A stretch of 14,616 nucleotides of DNA from Methanothrix sp. (GTDB taxonomy: Archaea > Halobacteriota > Methanosarcinia > Methanotrichales > Methanotrichaceae). Under the pieces are notes generated by a model. It was not told where the DNA came from, searched no databases, and saw nothing but the letters and a program-made list of their open reading frames with translations. This document shows, piece after piece, positions 1-6,432 of this stretch (its first letter is position 1; each line of letters begins with the position of its first letter). Made by a program: the position numbers and the translations under genes. The stretch spans positions 1-14,616 of the forward strand of contig JALNZQ010000050.1 in assembly GCA_023229165.1 (NCBI GenBank), given 5' to 3'.

Positions 1-866
1 AAACGAAGAGACTACTAATTTTAGCGGTACTAGCTATTGCGCTAATTGGCATGGCTGGTGCTGCAAACTATATGTACGAAAAGGCATCCGTTAAGGGTGT
101 CGGCTACAAGAATGTGGAGATGATCATATCCACGCAGACAGGCTTTAACGGTCAGAAACTGGTCGAGAAGGAGTCCGGTTCCGGCAACGTCATTACCGAG
201 AGGACTGAACTTGAAGCCGAGAGGCAGCTTGAAAGATTTAAAGGCTTCGGCAACCAGCTATCTGTTGATCCATACGACGAGCAAAACGAGAACTTCGGAC
301 TCCCACTGCTTAACGGGGCTTGGGTCCCAATTGGATTCCCGTTTGCGAAATGCAATTGGCCAACAGGCACTTCCTGTCCAATGGATTACATAAATTTCAC
401 CAAGGAGGCTGAGTTCGAGTACATGCCCGTATCTTACCAAACAGGCACATACGACCAGAAGTGGGTTGAGAAACTCTGCGTGCAGAACTACAGGATTGGT
501 GCTGTGCTGACTGAGATGTATACCCATGCCGAGCACCTGCAAAAGACCACCGAGGTCAAGACCAGAGGATATGGTTCCATACAGTTGAAGTTTACTAGGG
601 GCGAGAACAATGGTTGGGATGGAAGCTGCCCAGCTTGCTGCACCGGTGTTCTCGAAGCTAACCTGAACAGCAACGTCATCGGTGTTGCCCACATCGGCTG
701 GATCTCCCGCGATCCGCTCGCTGATGCGCAGCTCAAGGGACGCCATGCCGAGTATGGAAGATCCGTAGAAGACCTTACGGGCGTCTTCTCCATCGAGAAG
801 TTCATCCAGCTCTGGGGTAACTCCACATGCGGAGCCATCAGCGTTGACTGGCTACCGTGCGTGTAA
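1..866 (+). CDS. Cys-rich secreted protein, 5' end cut by window
   Basis: The reading frame is open from position 3, so the gene starts just outside the window and the internal ATG at 51 is not the true start. The first visible residues, TKRLLILAVLAIALIGMAGA, are the basic and hydrophobic parts of a Sec signal peptide ending near Ala-Gly-Ala-Ala. The mature part is about 265 aa with eight cysteines, including a Cys-Pro-Ala-Cys-Cys cluster (codons around 628-642) and a C-terminal Trp-Leu-Pro-Cys-Val. It has N-glycosylation-type sequons (Asn-Phe-Thr, Asn-Ser-Thr). No further transmembrane segment is visible, so the protein is probably exported or surface-associated and held by disulfides. I do not recognise the family. 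A sheath or cell-surface role would suit a Methanothrix-like host but is only a guess. The stop is TAA at 864-866. Confidence 0.8.
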   Translation, partial: TKRLLILAVLAIALIGMAGAANYMYEKASVKGVGYKNVEMIISTQTGFNGQKLVEKESGSGNVITERTELEAERQLERFKGFGNQLSVDPYDEQNENFGLPLLNGAWVPIGFPFAKCNWPTGTSCPMDYINFTKEAEFEYMPVSYQTGTYDQKWVEKLCVQNYRIGAVLTEMYTHAEHLQKTTEVKTRGYGSIQLKFTRGENNGWDGSCPACCTGVLEANLNSNVIGVAHIGWISRDPLADAQLKGRHAEYGRSVEDLTGVFSIEKFIQLWGNSTCGAISVDWLPCV

Positions 867-1021
867 TCGTGGATATTCCCATCTCTTTTTAGCAGATGCT
901 GATTAATCGAAATACCATTTTAAAAGGAGAATAGCTATTCCCGTAACCTGCGATCATTACCAGTAAATTGCCTCTATGGATGATTTTGGACTTTTTGAGG
1001 TGTAACTAAAGCTACATCCTG
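867..1021. other. intergenic region between convergent genes, with palindrome and weak terminator
   Basis: No gene is supported here. A perfect 12-bp palindrome GAATAGCTATTC lies at 929-940. A T5 run (992-996) is followed by a weak imperfect hairpin (998-1004 with 1013-1020, loop ACTAAAGC, one bulged T), directly after the minus-strand gene that ends at 1022. It could serve as a terminator for either convergent gene. Both calls are weak. Confidence 0.3.
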
Positions 1022-1237
1022 TTAATCATCGCCATCGTAGATCTCCACCTTGTAGCCGTCAGATGCTCGATTCTGAAATTCATCTACGATTTCGTACTCA
1101 TCAATTTCGATGATCTGACCCTTGGACTCACGACCCCATTTCATTGAGTTCGTCGGTGACCGGATGCTTCCCTTCAACACCTTATTTAGCAGAGCAACTC
1201 CAACTGCAGCCAACGCAATTCCAACCAGCATTGCCAT
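1022..1237 (-). CDS. small membrane-anchored acidic protein, 71 aa
   Basis: This short gene has a good Shine-Dalgarno site, AGGAG, 8 nt before the ATG, which supports the start and the reality of the gene. Residues 2-20 form a hydrophobic helix (AMLVGIALAAVGVALLNKVL), either a transmembrane anchor or an uncleaved signal. A basic patch (Lys, Arg) follows and then a strongly acidic tail with many Asp/Glu and Tyr/Ile residues, ending Tyr-Asp-Gly-Asp-Asp. The pattern suggests one membrane span with a charged soluble tail. I do not recognise the family and find no catalytic motif. A TATA-like stretch lies on the minus strand around 1290-1303, giving a short leader. It appears to be a single-gene unit. 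Confidence 0.6.
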   Translation of the reverse strand: MAMLVGIALAAVGVALLNKVLKGSIRSPTNSMKWGRESKGQIIEIDEYEIVDEFQNRASDGYKVEIYDGDD

Positions 1238-1421
1238 TTCAAAATCTCCTATCTACGCGAGCCGATATACAGGTATCTGATTCTTGCCGTATTCTATATC
1301 ATTTCTTCCTGATCGCGGAGCACGCTCCGTGGGCATGCGAGGGTCCAAGCTAGATGCCTGGAGCCCAGAGAACGTTGAAGGCGTGCTCATGAAATTTAAA
1401 AAAAATCCATTATCCTGCGGC
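1238..1421 (-). other. intergenic: promoter of the 71-aa gene and terminator of the upstream gene
   Basis: Read on the minus strand, the 143-aa secreted-protein gene ends at 1422 and is followed within about 20 nt by an oligo(T) run of eight (plus-strand A run 1398-1405), a typical archaeal terminator. Further on is a small hairpin (CGGAG 1316-1320 with CTCCG 1325-1329, loop CACG), then an AT-rich TATA-like element near 1290-1303 and the Shine-Dalgarno site of the 71-aa gene. No other gene is supported. Confidence 0.45.
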
Positions 1422-1853
1422 TTAGACCCCGCCCAGGAAGTCCGAGCCCAGGGCTTTTCCCTGCGCCGACGCAGCGTATTTTGATATGGCTGAGTCCGAC
1501 ATGAGATTGACGTCGTTGGTAGTATATTGTGCATCACTATCTATCTTATGCACTATGCCCTTGTCTGTGGTATTGTTGGCAGCGACATAGGGCTTCTGCA
1601 AATTGATCGGCGCAGTCATCTTTGTCATGATCAAAGCAGTGTCATTTCCAAAGTTCTTAACGACCCATGCATTCCACTGATCGACCAGAGCATTGAAGTC
1701 CGGGACATCCTGACCTTGGGTGGCTTTGTCGTATGCCTGTCCGAGTTGGAATGACAGGCGCACGCCGTCGACTGTGTTCTGTTGCTCAGGAGTATAAGCA
1801 GCGGCTAGAGAAATAGCCGCTAAGAGACTTACAAGAATCATAATTGTCTTCAT
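1422..1853 (-). CDS. small secreted protein, 143 aa
   Basis: The protein begins MKTIMILVSLLAAISLAAAY, a clear Sec signal peptide with cleavage likely after Ala-Ala-Ala or Ala-Ala-Tyr. I chose the ATG at 1853 rather than the in-frame TTG six bases upstream because it directly precedes the basic residue and hydrophobic core. No Shine-Dalgarno site is seen, but a TATA-like ATTAATA lies about 27 nt upstream, fitting a leaderless transcript. The mature part (about 123 aa) has no cysteine, two conserved-looking Trp residues (Gln-Trp-Asn-Ala-Trp), one Asn-Asn-Thr-Thr sequon and a small, Ala/Gly/Ser-rich C-terminus. I do not recognise a domain. It probably acts outside the membrane. The gene lies downstream of the flavodoxin gene but is separated from it by a terminator-like hairpin. 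Confidence 0.65.
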   Translation of the reverse strand: MKTIMILVSLLAAISLAAAYTPEQQNTVDGVRLSFQLGQAYDKATQGQDVPDFNALVDQWNAWVVKNFGNDTALIMTKMTAPINLQKPYVAANNTTDKGIVHKIDSDAQYTTNDVNLMSDSAISKYAASAQGKALGSDFLGGV

Positions 1854-1871
1854 AGGCAATGGTTCATCGTC

Positions 1872-1890
1872 GGGATTATTAATACCCCCT
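1872..1890 (-). promoter_or_regulatory. TATA-like promoter element of the 143-aa secreted protein
   Basis: On the minus strand the element reads GGGTATTAATAATCCC, centred about 27 nt before the ATG at 1853. This spacing places transcription start at or next to the start codon, as in a leaderless archaeal mRNA. The assignment is by position and composition only. Confidence 0.4.
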
Positions 1891-1944
1891 GGTCTAGGCC
1901 TCAGACAGACGTGACATTAACGATGCAGGCACATATTCTGAAGG

Positions 1945-1972
1945 CGCATTCGAACAGATCCGCGCGAATGCG
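1945..1972 (-). terminator. 8-bp hairpin directly after the flavodoxin gene
   Basis: CGCATTCG (1945-1952) pairs perfectly with CGAATGCG (1965-1972) around a 12-nt loop. It starts 1 nt after the flavodoxin stop codon on the minus strand. No strong T run follows, so it may mark an mRNA 3' end or stabilise it rather than act as a bacterial-type terminator. It separates the flavodoxin gene from the secreted-protein gene. Confidence 0.45.
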
Positions 1973-1973
1973 G

Positions 1974-2420
1974 TCACGTCGAGAGGACCTTCGCCAGATT
2001 CTTTCCCGCCTCCTTGCACTTTGCTAAAACCTCGGAGGACGGTGCTCCCGCAACTGACACATTATCGACGGCTTTCTTGAACTTGAATGAGCTGCACAGT
2101 CGGTCAAGCACTTTAAGAGCAGTATCTCCTCCACTCCCCCCGGTTGCAAATGCAGCATATGGCTTTCCGGTCACCTTTCCCTGGGAAGGATAATAAGTTT
2201 TGTCGAAGAAATCCTTGAGTGCGCCTGCGATGTAGCTGAAGTAATCGGCAGACCCGAAAGCTATCGCATCGCAGCCCAGAAGGTCTTCCAGCGTTGCATC
2301 GAATGCTTTCTTGAGGACAACCTCGGTGCCTGGGACGCTCTTCGCACCTTCTTCAAAAGATTTTGCCATTCTTTCGGTGTTTCCCGATATGGTATGATAC
2401 ACGATTAGAACTTTGGCCAT
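1974..2420 (-). CDS. flavodoxin, short-chain (148 aa)
   Basis: A single flavodoxin fold that binds FMN and carries one or two electrons in the cytoplasm. The phosphate-binding loop HTISGNT (residues 9-15) follows the first beta strand (KVLIVY). The segment GSADYFSYIAGALKDFFDK (from about residue 56) corresponds to the isoalloxazine-contacting loop, and the glycine-rich ATGGSGG lies near residue 92. The length is that of short-chain flavodoxins, with no fused domain. The ATG is preceded by a purine-rich GGTGGAAAGAG that can act as a ribosome site. The gene is divergent from mmp10 across 160 bp, so the product is a reasonable candidate electron donor to that radical SAM enzyme, but this is inferred from position only. 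It could instead be a general redox carrier or a flavodoxin-family reductase. Confidence 0.88.
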   Translation of the reverse strand: MAKVLIVYHTISGNTERMAKSFEEGAKSVPGTEVVLKKAFDATLEDLLGCDAIAFGSADYFSYIAGALKDFFDKTYYPSQGKVTGKPYAAFATGGSGGDTALKVLDRLCSSFKFKKAVDNVSVAGAPSSEVLAKCKEAGKNLAKVLST

Positions 2421-2580
2421 CTCTTTCCACCCATTCTTATCTCTTGGCTAAATTACACATTTAGCTATGTGCATATTTAATTTTCTATTGCTTAATACTC
2501 TTTTGATATTACCTGGCTTTTGCATCAACCCTATCTGAAAGCCCAAAACTTATTTACCCTCCCGCAAAGTTGCTTTGGGC
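2421..2580. promoter_or_regulatory. divergent promoter region of flavodoxin and mmp10
   Basis: An AT-rich 160-bp spacer carries promoters for both strands. For mmp10, AACTTATTTA at 2547-2556 lies about 28 nt before the ATG at 2581, which has no Shine-Dalgarno site, so a leaderless mRNA is likely. For the flavodoxin, the minus-strand TTAAATATGC (2471-2480) would give a leader of roughly 25-30 nt that includes its ribosome site. A small inverted repeat, CACAT-TTAGCT-ATGTG, at about 2457-2472 sits next to it and could bind a regulator. Confidence 0.45.
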
Positions 2581-3798
2581 ATGGAGATACTTGCCGATGT
2601 CGGTGGAAGACCGGGCCTGGATTGCAAAGGCTTTTGCAGCTACTGTTATTTCAAAGGAGTCAAAAGCGTCCCACCCTTCGGCTGCAAGTTTTGCATGCCC
2701 TTCCAGAAGGGCTGCGACTACTGCTCCCGCGCCATTGTAGAGGGTTATCCCGGCTTCAAACCCATGGACGCCGTTGTCTTCGAGGTGGCGGGAAAGTGCA
2801 TGGGCTGCATCCCCGATAAAGTTACCATCAGTGGTGGCGGTGATCTTAGCTGCTACCCCGACCTTCTGCCCCTGACGAAGACGCTCTCTCAGGGCATGGT
2901 GCCCATAGCCCTTGGCTACACCTCCGGAAAAGGCTTCAAGCGCGCTGATGATGCTGCAGATCTGGTGGAAGCGGGAGTAACTGAGGTCTCCTTTACTGTC
3001 TTTTCCACAAATCCTGATCTACGCAGGAAGTATATGGGCGACAAGAATGCTGAGATTGCGCTTGAGTGCCTGAAGATCTTCTGCCGGAGCTGCGAGGTTT
3101 ACTGTGCCGTCGTTCTCATCCCCGGCGTCAACGACGGAGCAGAGCTGGAGAAGACCTGCAGCGACCTGGAGGATATGGGTGCCAAGGGATTGATCCTGAT
3201 GAGATTTGCCAACGCTCGCGAGCAGGGCCTGATTCTGGGCAATGCTCCTATCATTCCGGGCATAACGCCGCACTCTGTAGAAGAGTTTCAAAACGTTGTT
3301 ACAGAGACGGCAGCGAGGCATCGCTTGCGGGTAACCGGAACCCCTCTATGGGATCCCATCACGGGAGCGCCTTTTGCCCTGGCCCGCCATCCGGAAAAGA
3401 TCGCATCCCTTCCACTCTTACGCAGAAGCGCCACCGTCATCACCAGCAGTATAGCCCTGCCCTTGCTGACAACCATCTTCAAGCAGACGGGAAAAAAGGT
3501 CAACGTGGTGGGAGTCAACAAAGATGTAGGCTGCCTGATAACCATAGTGGATTTTATGAACCTGGATCTCAAAGAGGTCAAGGACACGGTCATCATTCCC
3601 GGCCGCACCCTGGCCCATGAGAAAGAAATCAAAAAGGCGCTTGGCCGCGATGGTCGGGACAGGATTGTGGCGCGGGGCCCGGACAGGCTCACCGTGGATG
3701 GAGAGATGAGCATCTCCATGACAGAGGAGGAGGTCTTAGACCTGGAAATAGAGGCCTTCGGGGAGCTGATTGAAGCCATAAACGCTCTGGGAGTCTAG
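2581..3798 (+). CDS. mmp10: MCR arginine C5-methyltransferase, methanogenesis marker protein 10
   Basis: Mmp10 is a cobalamin-dependent radical SAM enzyme that methylates carbon 5 of an active-site arginine in the McrA subunit of methyl-coenzyme M reductase. The protein starts MEILADVGGRPGLDCKGFC. I use the ATG at 2581, because homologs begin at this Met, rather than the TTG six bases earlier. The radical SAM motif CX3CX2C is at Cys15, Cys19 and Cys22. The family-specific four-cysteine loop that binds an extra iron follows at Cys35, Cys38, Cys45 and Cys48. SGGGDLSCYPDL (about residue 81 on) is another family signature. At 405 aa it is close to full family length with no visible lesion. It stands alone, divergent from a flavodoxin, and not next to mcr genes in this window. 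This is the firmest marker that the host is a methanogen. Confidence 0.95.
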   Translation: MEILADVGGRPGLDCKGFCSYCYFKGVKSVPPFGCKFCMPFQKGCDYCSRAIVEGYPGFKPMDAVVFEVAGKCMGCIPDKVTISGGGDLSCYPDLLPLTKTLSQGMVPIALGYTSGKGFKRADDAADLVEAGVTEVSFTVFSTNPDLRRKYMGDKNAEIALECLKIFCRSCEVYCAVVLIPGVNDGAELEKTCSDLEDMGAKGLILMRFANAREQGLILGNAPIIPGITPHSVEEFQNVVTETAARHRLRVTGTPLWDPITGAPFALARHPEKIASLPLLRRSATVITSSIALPLLTTIFKQTGKKVNVVGVNKDVGCLITIVDFMNLDLKEVKDTVIIPGRTLAHEKEIKKALGRDGRDRIVARGPDRLTVDGEMSISMTEEEVLDLEIEAFGELIEAINALGV

Positions 3799-3836
3799 GG
3801 CGAAGAGGAAGCCGCCAAGAATTGCCTCATAAAAAT

Positions 3837-3897
3837 CGTGACCGCTTCAGTCAATGAATTAGCAGGAGTAGTCACGGCACCTTATTTACAATTTTTT
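3837..3897 (+). terminator. terminator region after mmp10
   Basis: About 40 nt after the mmp10 stop, CGTGAC (3837-3842) can pair with GTCACG (3871-3876). A T6 run follows at 3892-3897. The oligo(T) run is the more convincing archaeal terminator; the hairpin has a long loop and is weak. The region lies between convergent genes. Confidence 0.4.
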
Positions 3898-3902
3898 CCT
3901 GA

Positions 3903-4679
3903 TTATTCCTTTTGGGCAACAATTATGATTGAGTAAGAGCCGTCCACATCCTCGACCGTGGGATAGGCCGCGACATAAGAGAGCCACCTAATCATCTTAG
4001 GCGTTTGCATGATCGGCTCATCGCCAAGCTTTCGCGTAAGTCTTCTGGCATTGGACAGTTGTTGCTCTCTTCGAAAAAGCGATTTGGACCAGGACTGGCC
4101 CATCCGGTAGACCACATGCATTCCGTTTTGTGCCACCATGCGGGAGAGCGAGGCAAAATTAAACCACTGCTTGTGGGACTTGTTCCTGGGAAGACCGGCA
4201 TTATCGCCGGACTCGGAAAGGACGTTGGGAACCGAGCAGATAAAAAAACCGCCCGGCTGCAGGATTTTTGAGAATTGGGCTACTGCCCGATAGGGATCGA
4301 GCAGATGCTCCAAGGTCTCGAAGCTGACTAAAGCCGCAGCGCTGCCCTCCTCTATTTCAGGAGATAACTCTTCTTCGTCCAAATCTTTGTGGAGAAAATG
4401 CAGGTTTGCCATTTTGAACTTCTGGCGGGCCGATTCCATCAGAGCCCGATCTCCGTCAACGCCAATAACCCTCCCGGCCACGCCGCATAGCTCTGCAGCT
4501 CCGTATCCCATGCCGCAGGAGATATCTGCCACGATATCCGGCTTATGAGGTCTTAAAAAATCGGCTGCAAAGAGGTAGCGACCCAGATACTCGGCTTTGC
4601 GCCAGATGTTGTGATCGCCGGCATCAAAGGGATCTATCTGATCAAGGCCGTTTCCGCTATACGCAGAATATGAGGACAT
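3903..4679 (-). CDS. class I SAM-dependent methyltransferase, substrate unknown
   Basis: A Rossmann-fold methyltransferase of the Methyltransf_11/23 type. Motif I is DISCGMGYG (residues 52-60) after strand IVA, and the ribose-binding acidic residue is in VIGVDGD (about residue 75). The post-motif segment SFETLEHLLDPYRA near residues 119-132 is typical of small-molecule and cell-envelope methyltransferases, as is the later LQPGGFFICSVPN. The total of 258 aa is normal. The C-terminal third (RREQQLSNARRL onward) is specific to this protein and probably recognises the substrate, which cannot be named. It starts at ATG 4679 and is divergent from a flavoprotein gene, sharing a 39-bp promoter spacer. 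No DNA- or rRNA-methylase motif is seen. Confidence 0.85.
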   Translation of the reverse strand: MSSYSAYSGNGLDQIDPFDAGDHNIWRKAEYLGRYLFAADFLRPHKPDIVADISCGMGYGAAELCGVAGRVIGVDGDRALMESARQKFKMANLHFLHKDLDEEELSPEIEEGSAAALVSFETLEHLLDPYRAVAQFSKILQPGGFFICSVPNVLSESGDNAGLPRNKSHKQWFNFASLSRMVAQNGMHVVYRMGQSWSKSLFRREQQLSNARRLTRKLGDEPIMQTPKMIRWLSYVAAYPTVEDVDGSYSIIIVAQKE

Positions 4680-4718
4680 ACGATCACTATTTATTGATTG
4701 AGCATTAAAACGATTTCC
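4680..4718. promoter_or_regulatory. compact 39-bp divergent promoter
   Basis: Only 39 bp separate the two start codons. TATTTATTG (4689-4697) is about 27 nt before the plus-strand ATG at 4719, which has no Shine-Dalgarno site. On the minus strand an AT-rich TTTTAAT near 4705-4711 is a similar distance before the ATG at 4679. Both genes therefore look leaderless, with overlapping promoters. Confidence 0.45.
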
Positions 4719-5414
4719 ATGAAGGTTCTTGCAATAAACGGCAGCCCTAACATGGATGAGGGAAATACGGCCATGATTCTCAGTCCCTTCTTAGAGGGCA
4801 TGAAGGAAGCTGGCTGCGAAGTGGAAGTATTTTACACCAGGAAGCTGAAGATAGAACCCTGCATTGGAGACATGAGCTGCTGGTTTAAAAATCCCGGAAT
4901 ATGCGGCCAGAAGGACGATATGCAGATGCTGCTGCCCAAGATTAAAGAGGCGGATGTCATCGTCTGGGCCAGCCCGGTTTACTATGCCGGGGTAACAGGG
5001 CCACTTAAAAACCTGATAGATAGACAACTGCCCATTCACTTGCAGGGAAGCCGGCAGAAGCGGCAGAAGATCGTTCTCGTTTCCACCTGCGGCGCCTGGG
5101 ATCTGTCAATGTTCGACCCAATGCTCTTGCAGATGAAGGCCATCTACACAAAACCGGACGGAAGCTGTGACTTTGTCGCGGCCCTGCTCCGCCCCATGGC
5201 AGAAGGAGTAAAGGAGATGATAAAGGCCGGGGAGACGGGGCTAGTGGACGGAATTTTCCGGGCTGCCAGAGAGGCAGGTCGTCAGCTCGCAAAAGAGGGC
5301 ATGATCTCCGAGGAGCTGCAAAAACAGGTGTGCAGAGAGTTGATGCCTCGCGACGCTTACTACAAGGCTGCTGAGATGATGATGGAGCAGGCGCAAAAAG
5401 CGACGAAAAAATAG
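4719..5414 (+). CDS. NAD(P)H-dependent FMN reductase / WrbA-like flavoprotein
   Basis: A flavodoxin-like oxidoreductase of the multimeric WrbA/iron-sulfur-flavoprotein superfamily. I start it at ATG 4719 (MKVLAINGSPN), since the upstream TTG would add residues before the first beta strand. The FMN phosphate loop is GSPNMDEGNT (residues 8-17) and SPVYYAGVTGPLKNLIDR (85-102) is the conserved flavin-side segment. The central cysteines are Cys48, Cys54 and Cys62, before a conserved Asp-Asp-Met. Iron-sulfur flavoproteins have a compact CX2CX2CX4-7C at this place, so this protein probably lacks the cluster and uses FMN alone. The C-terminus (231 aa total) is helical and Lys-rich. The electron partners are unknown, and quinone, disulfide or general FMN reduction are all possible. 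Confidence 0.82.
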   Translation: MKVLAINGSPNMDEGNTAMILSPFLEGMKEAGCEVEVFYTRKLKIEPCIGDMSCWFKNPGICGQKDDMQMLLPKIKEADVIVWASPVYYAGVTGPLKNLIDRQLPIHLQGSRQKRQKIVLVSTCGAWDLSMFDPMLLQMKAIYTKPDGSCDFVAALLRPMAEGVKEMIKAGETGLVDGIFRAAREAGRQLAKEGMISEELQKQVCRELMPRDAYYKAAEMMMEQAQKATKK

Positions 5415-5428
5415 AAAGGATGGAGCCC

Positions 5429-5443
5429 AAAAAAACCTTTTTT
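5429..5443. terminator. bidirectional oligo(A)/oligo(T) terminator
   Basis: A7-CC-T6 occupies almost all of the 28 bp between the convergent stops at 5414 and 5443. The T6 (5438-5443) serves the plus strand and the A7 (5429-5435) gives T7 on the minus strand. Each lies directly at a gene end, as expected for archaeal oligo(T) termination. Confidence 0.6.
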
Positions 5444-6378
5444 CAGCTCTTCTTGGGACGGATCACCATCACTGGGCTTTCCGACCGGCGGGCCACATCA
5501 AAAGTAGTGCTTCCTATGCGAATCTGTCGGCTCCAGCTTTTTCCCTGAGAGCCCATCATAATCAGGGATACATCCTGCTTCTTGGCCAGAGCCAGGATTT
5601 CCTCAGCAAAATGGCCCTCCAGGACATGCACAGTGATCTTTCTGCCCTGGCCTGCCAGCTCTTCACGCAGCAGGTTCAGCCTCTTTGCCGCCTCATTGAA
5701 ATCATCATCTTTGGCGATCACATGCACCAGCAAGATCTCCCGGACACCCGGCAGATCCTTTGCCGCGGATATTGCCTGCTCTGCAGCCTCGGAGAAGTCA
5801 GAGGTGAGCATCACTTTAGAAAACATGTCCCGGCAGAGCCTCTCATGCTCTCCGTCTTTGCCGCCCTCCAGGATCTTGTGGCGGATGATGAGCATATCTG
5901 TTTGGCCTTTTCTTAGCACCTCGGTGGAGACGGATCCCAGTAGCATGCCCTCCACTAACCCTTTGCCCTGCGCACCCATACAGATGAGGGAGGCCTTCTC
6001 CTCCGCTGCAGTCTTAATAATGGCCTCTCCCACACTGCCTCCCTCTATCAGATCCAGGCCTGGTTTTGGCTGCAGCCTCTTCATATCGACCCCGTCCGCA
6101 CCGCTCATCGGCTCCACGATGATCCTCAAAAGCGACCGGACTAAGAGGCCTTTCTCGCCCAGATGGGAAAGGTGATCGGCCTGCTCGGCAAGCCTGGTCT
6201 GCGCCTCATCGATAAGAGAGTCGTAGCTCCATCCTTTATTCTCCAGGTCCATGGGATTGCTGGCATCCACGATATTAAGAAGCACGACCTCTTCTATGCC
6301 CGGCATGTCCGCCAGGCACTCTTGCATCTTGTGGGCATAGCTGGAAAAGTCGGTGGGAACGAGAACTTTTTTAAACAT
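5443..6378 (-). CDS. tandem universal stress protein (two UspA domains)
   Basis: Two UspA domains in one 311-aa cytoplasmic protein. Domain 1 starts MFKKVLVPTDFS and has the ATP-binding GX2GX9GS at Gly135, Gly138, Gly148 and Ser149. Domain 2 starts around residue 185 (MFSKVMLTSDFS) with the same motif at Gly276, Gly279, Gly289 and Ser290. Both halves therefore look able to bind ATP. Domain 1 has about 25 extra residues (about 88-112) between strands compared with domain 2. A strong purine-rich ribosome site (GGAGAGAGG) precedes the ATG. The gene lies 54 nt downstream of the ArsA/Get3-like gene on the same strand with no clear terminator between, so it is probably co-transcribed with it. USPs act in stress survival through nucleotide sensing; the partner is unknown. 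Confidence 0.92.
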   Translation of the reverse strand: MFKKVLVPTDFSSYAHKMQECLADMPGIEEVVLLNIVDASNPMDLENKGWSYDSLIDEAQTRLAEQADHLSHLGEKGLLVRSLLRIIVEPMSGADGVDMKRLQPKPGLDLIEGGSVGEAIIKTAAEEKASLICMGAQGKGLVEGMLLGSVSTEVLRKGQTDMLIIRHKILEGGKDGEHERLCRDMFSKVMLTSDFSEAAEQAISAAKDLPGVREILLVHVIAKDDDFNEAAKRLNLLREELAGQGRKITVHVLEGHFAEEILALAKKQDVSLIMMGSQGKSWSRQIRIGSTTFDVARRSESPVMVIRPKKS

Positions 6379-6432
6379 ATTTTTTCCTCTCTCCTATCCT
6401 CTACTCCAAAATATATCAATTTGGTGATGTTT

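Noticed and set aside
258..746. Open frame (162 codons) on the minus strand opposite the secreted protein
   Set aside because: The opposite strand codes for a protein with a signal peptide and patterned cysteines; the antisense frame has no supporting feature.
3066..3620. Plus-strand overlapping frame of 184 codons inside mmp10
   Set aside because: It is out of frame with the conserved Mmp10 protein and codes for a Gln/Arg/His/Pro-rich sequence without domains.
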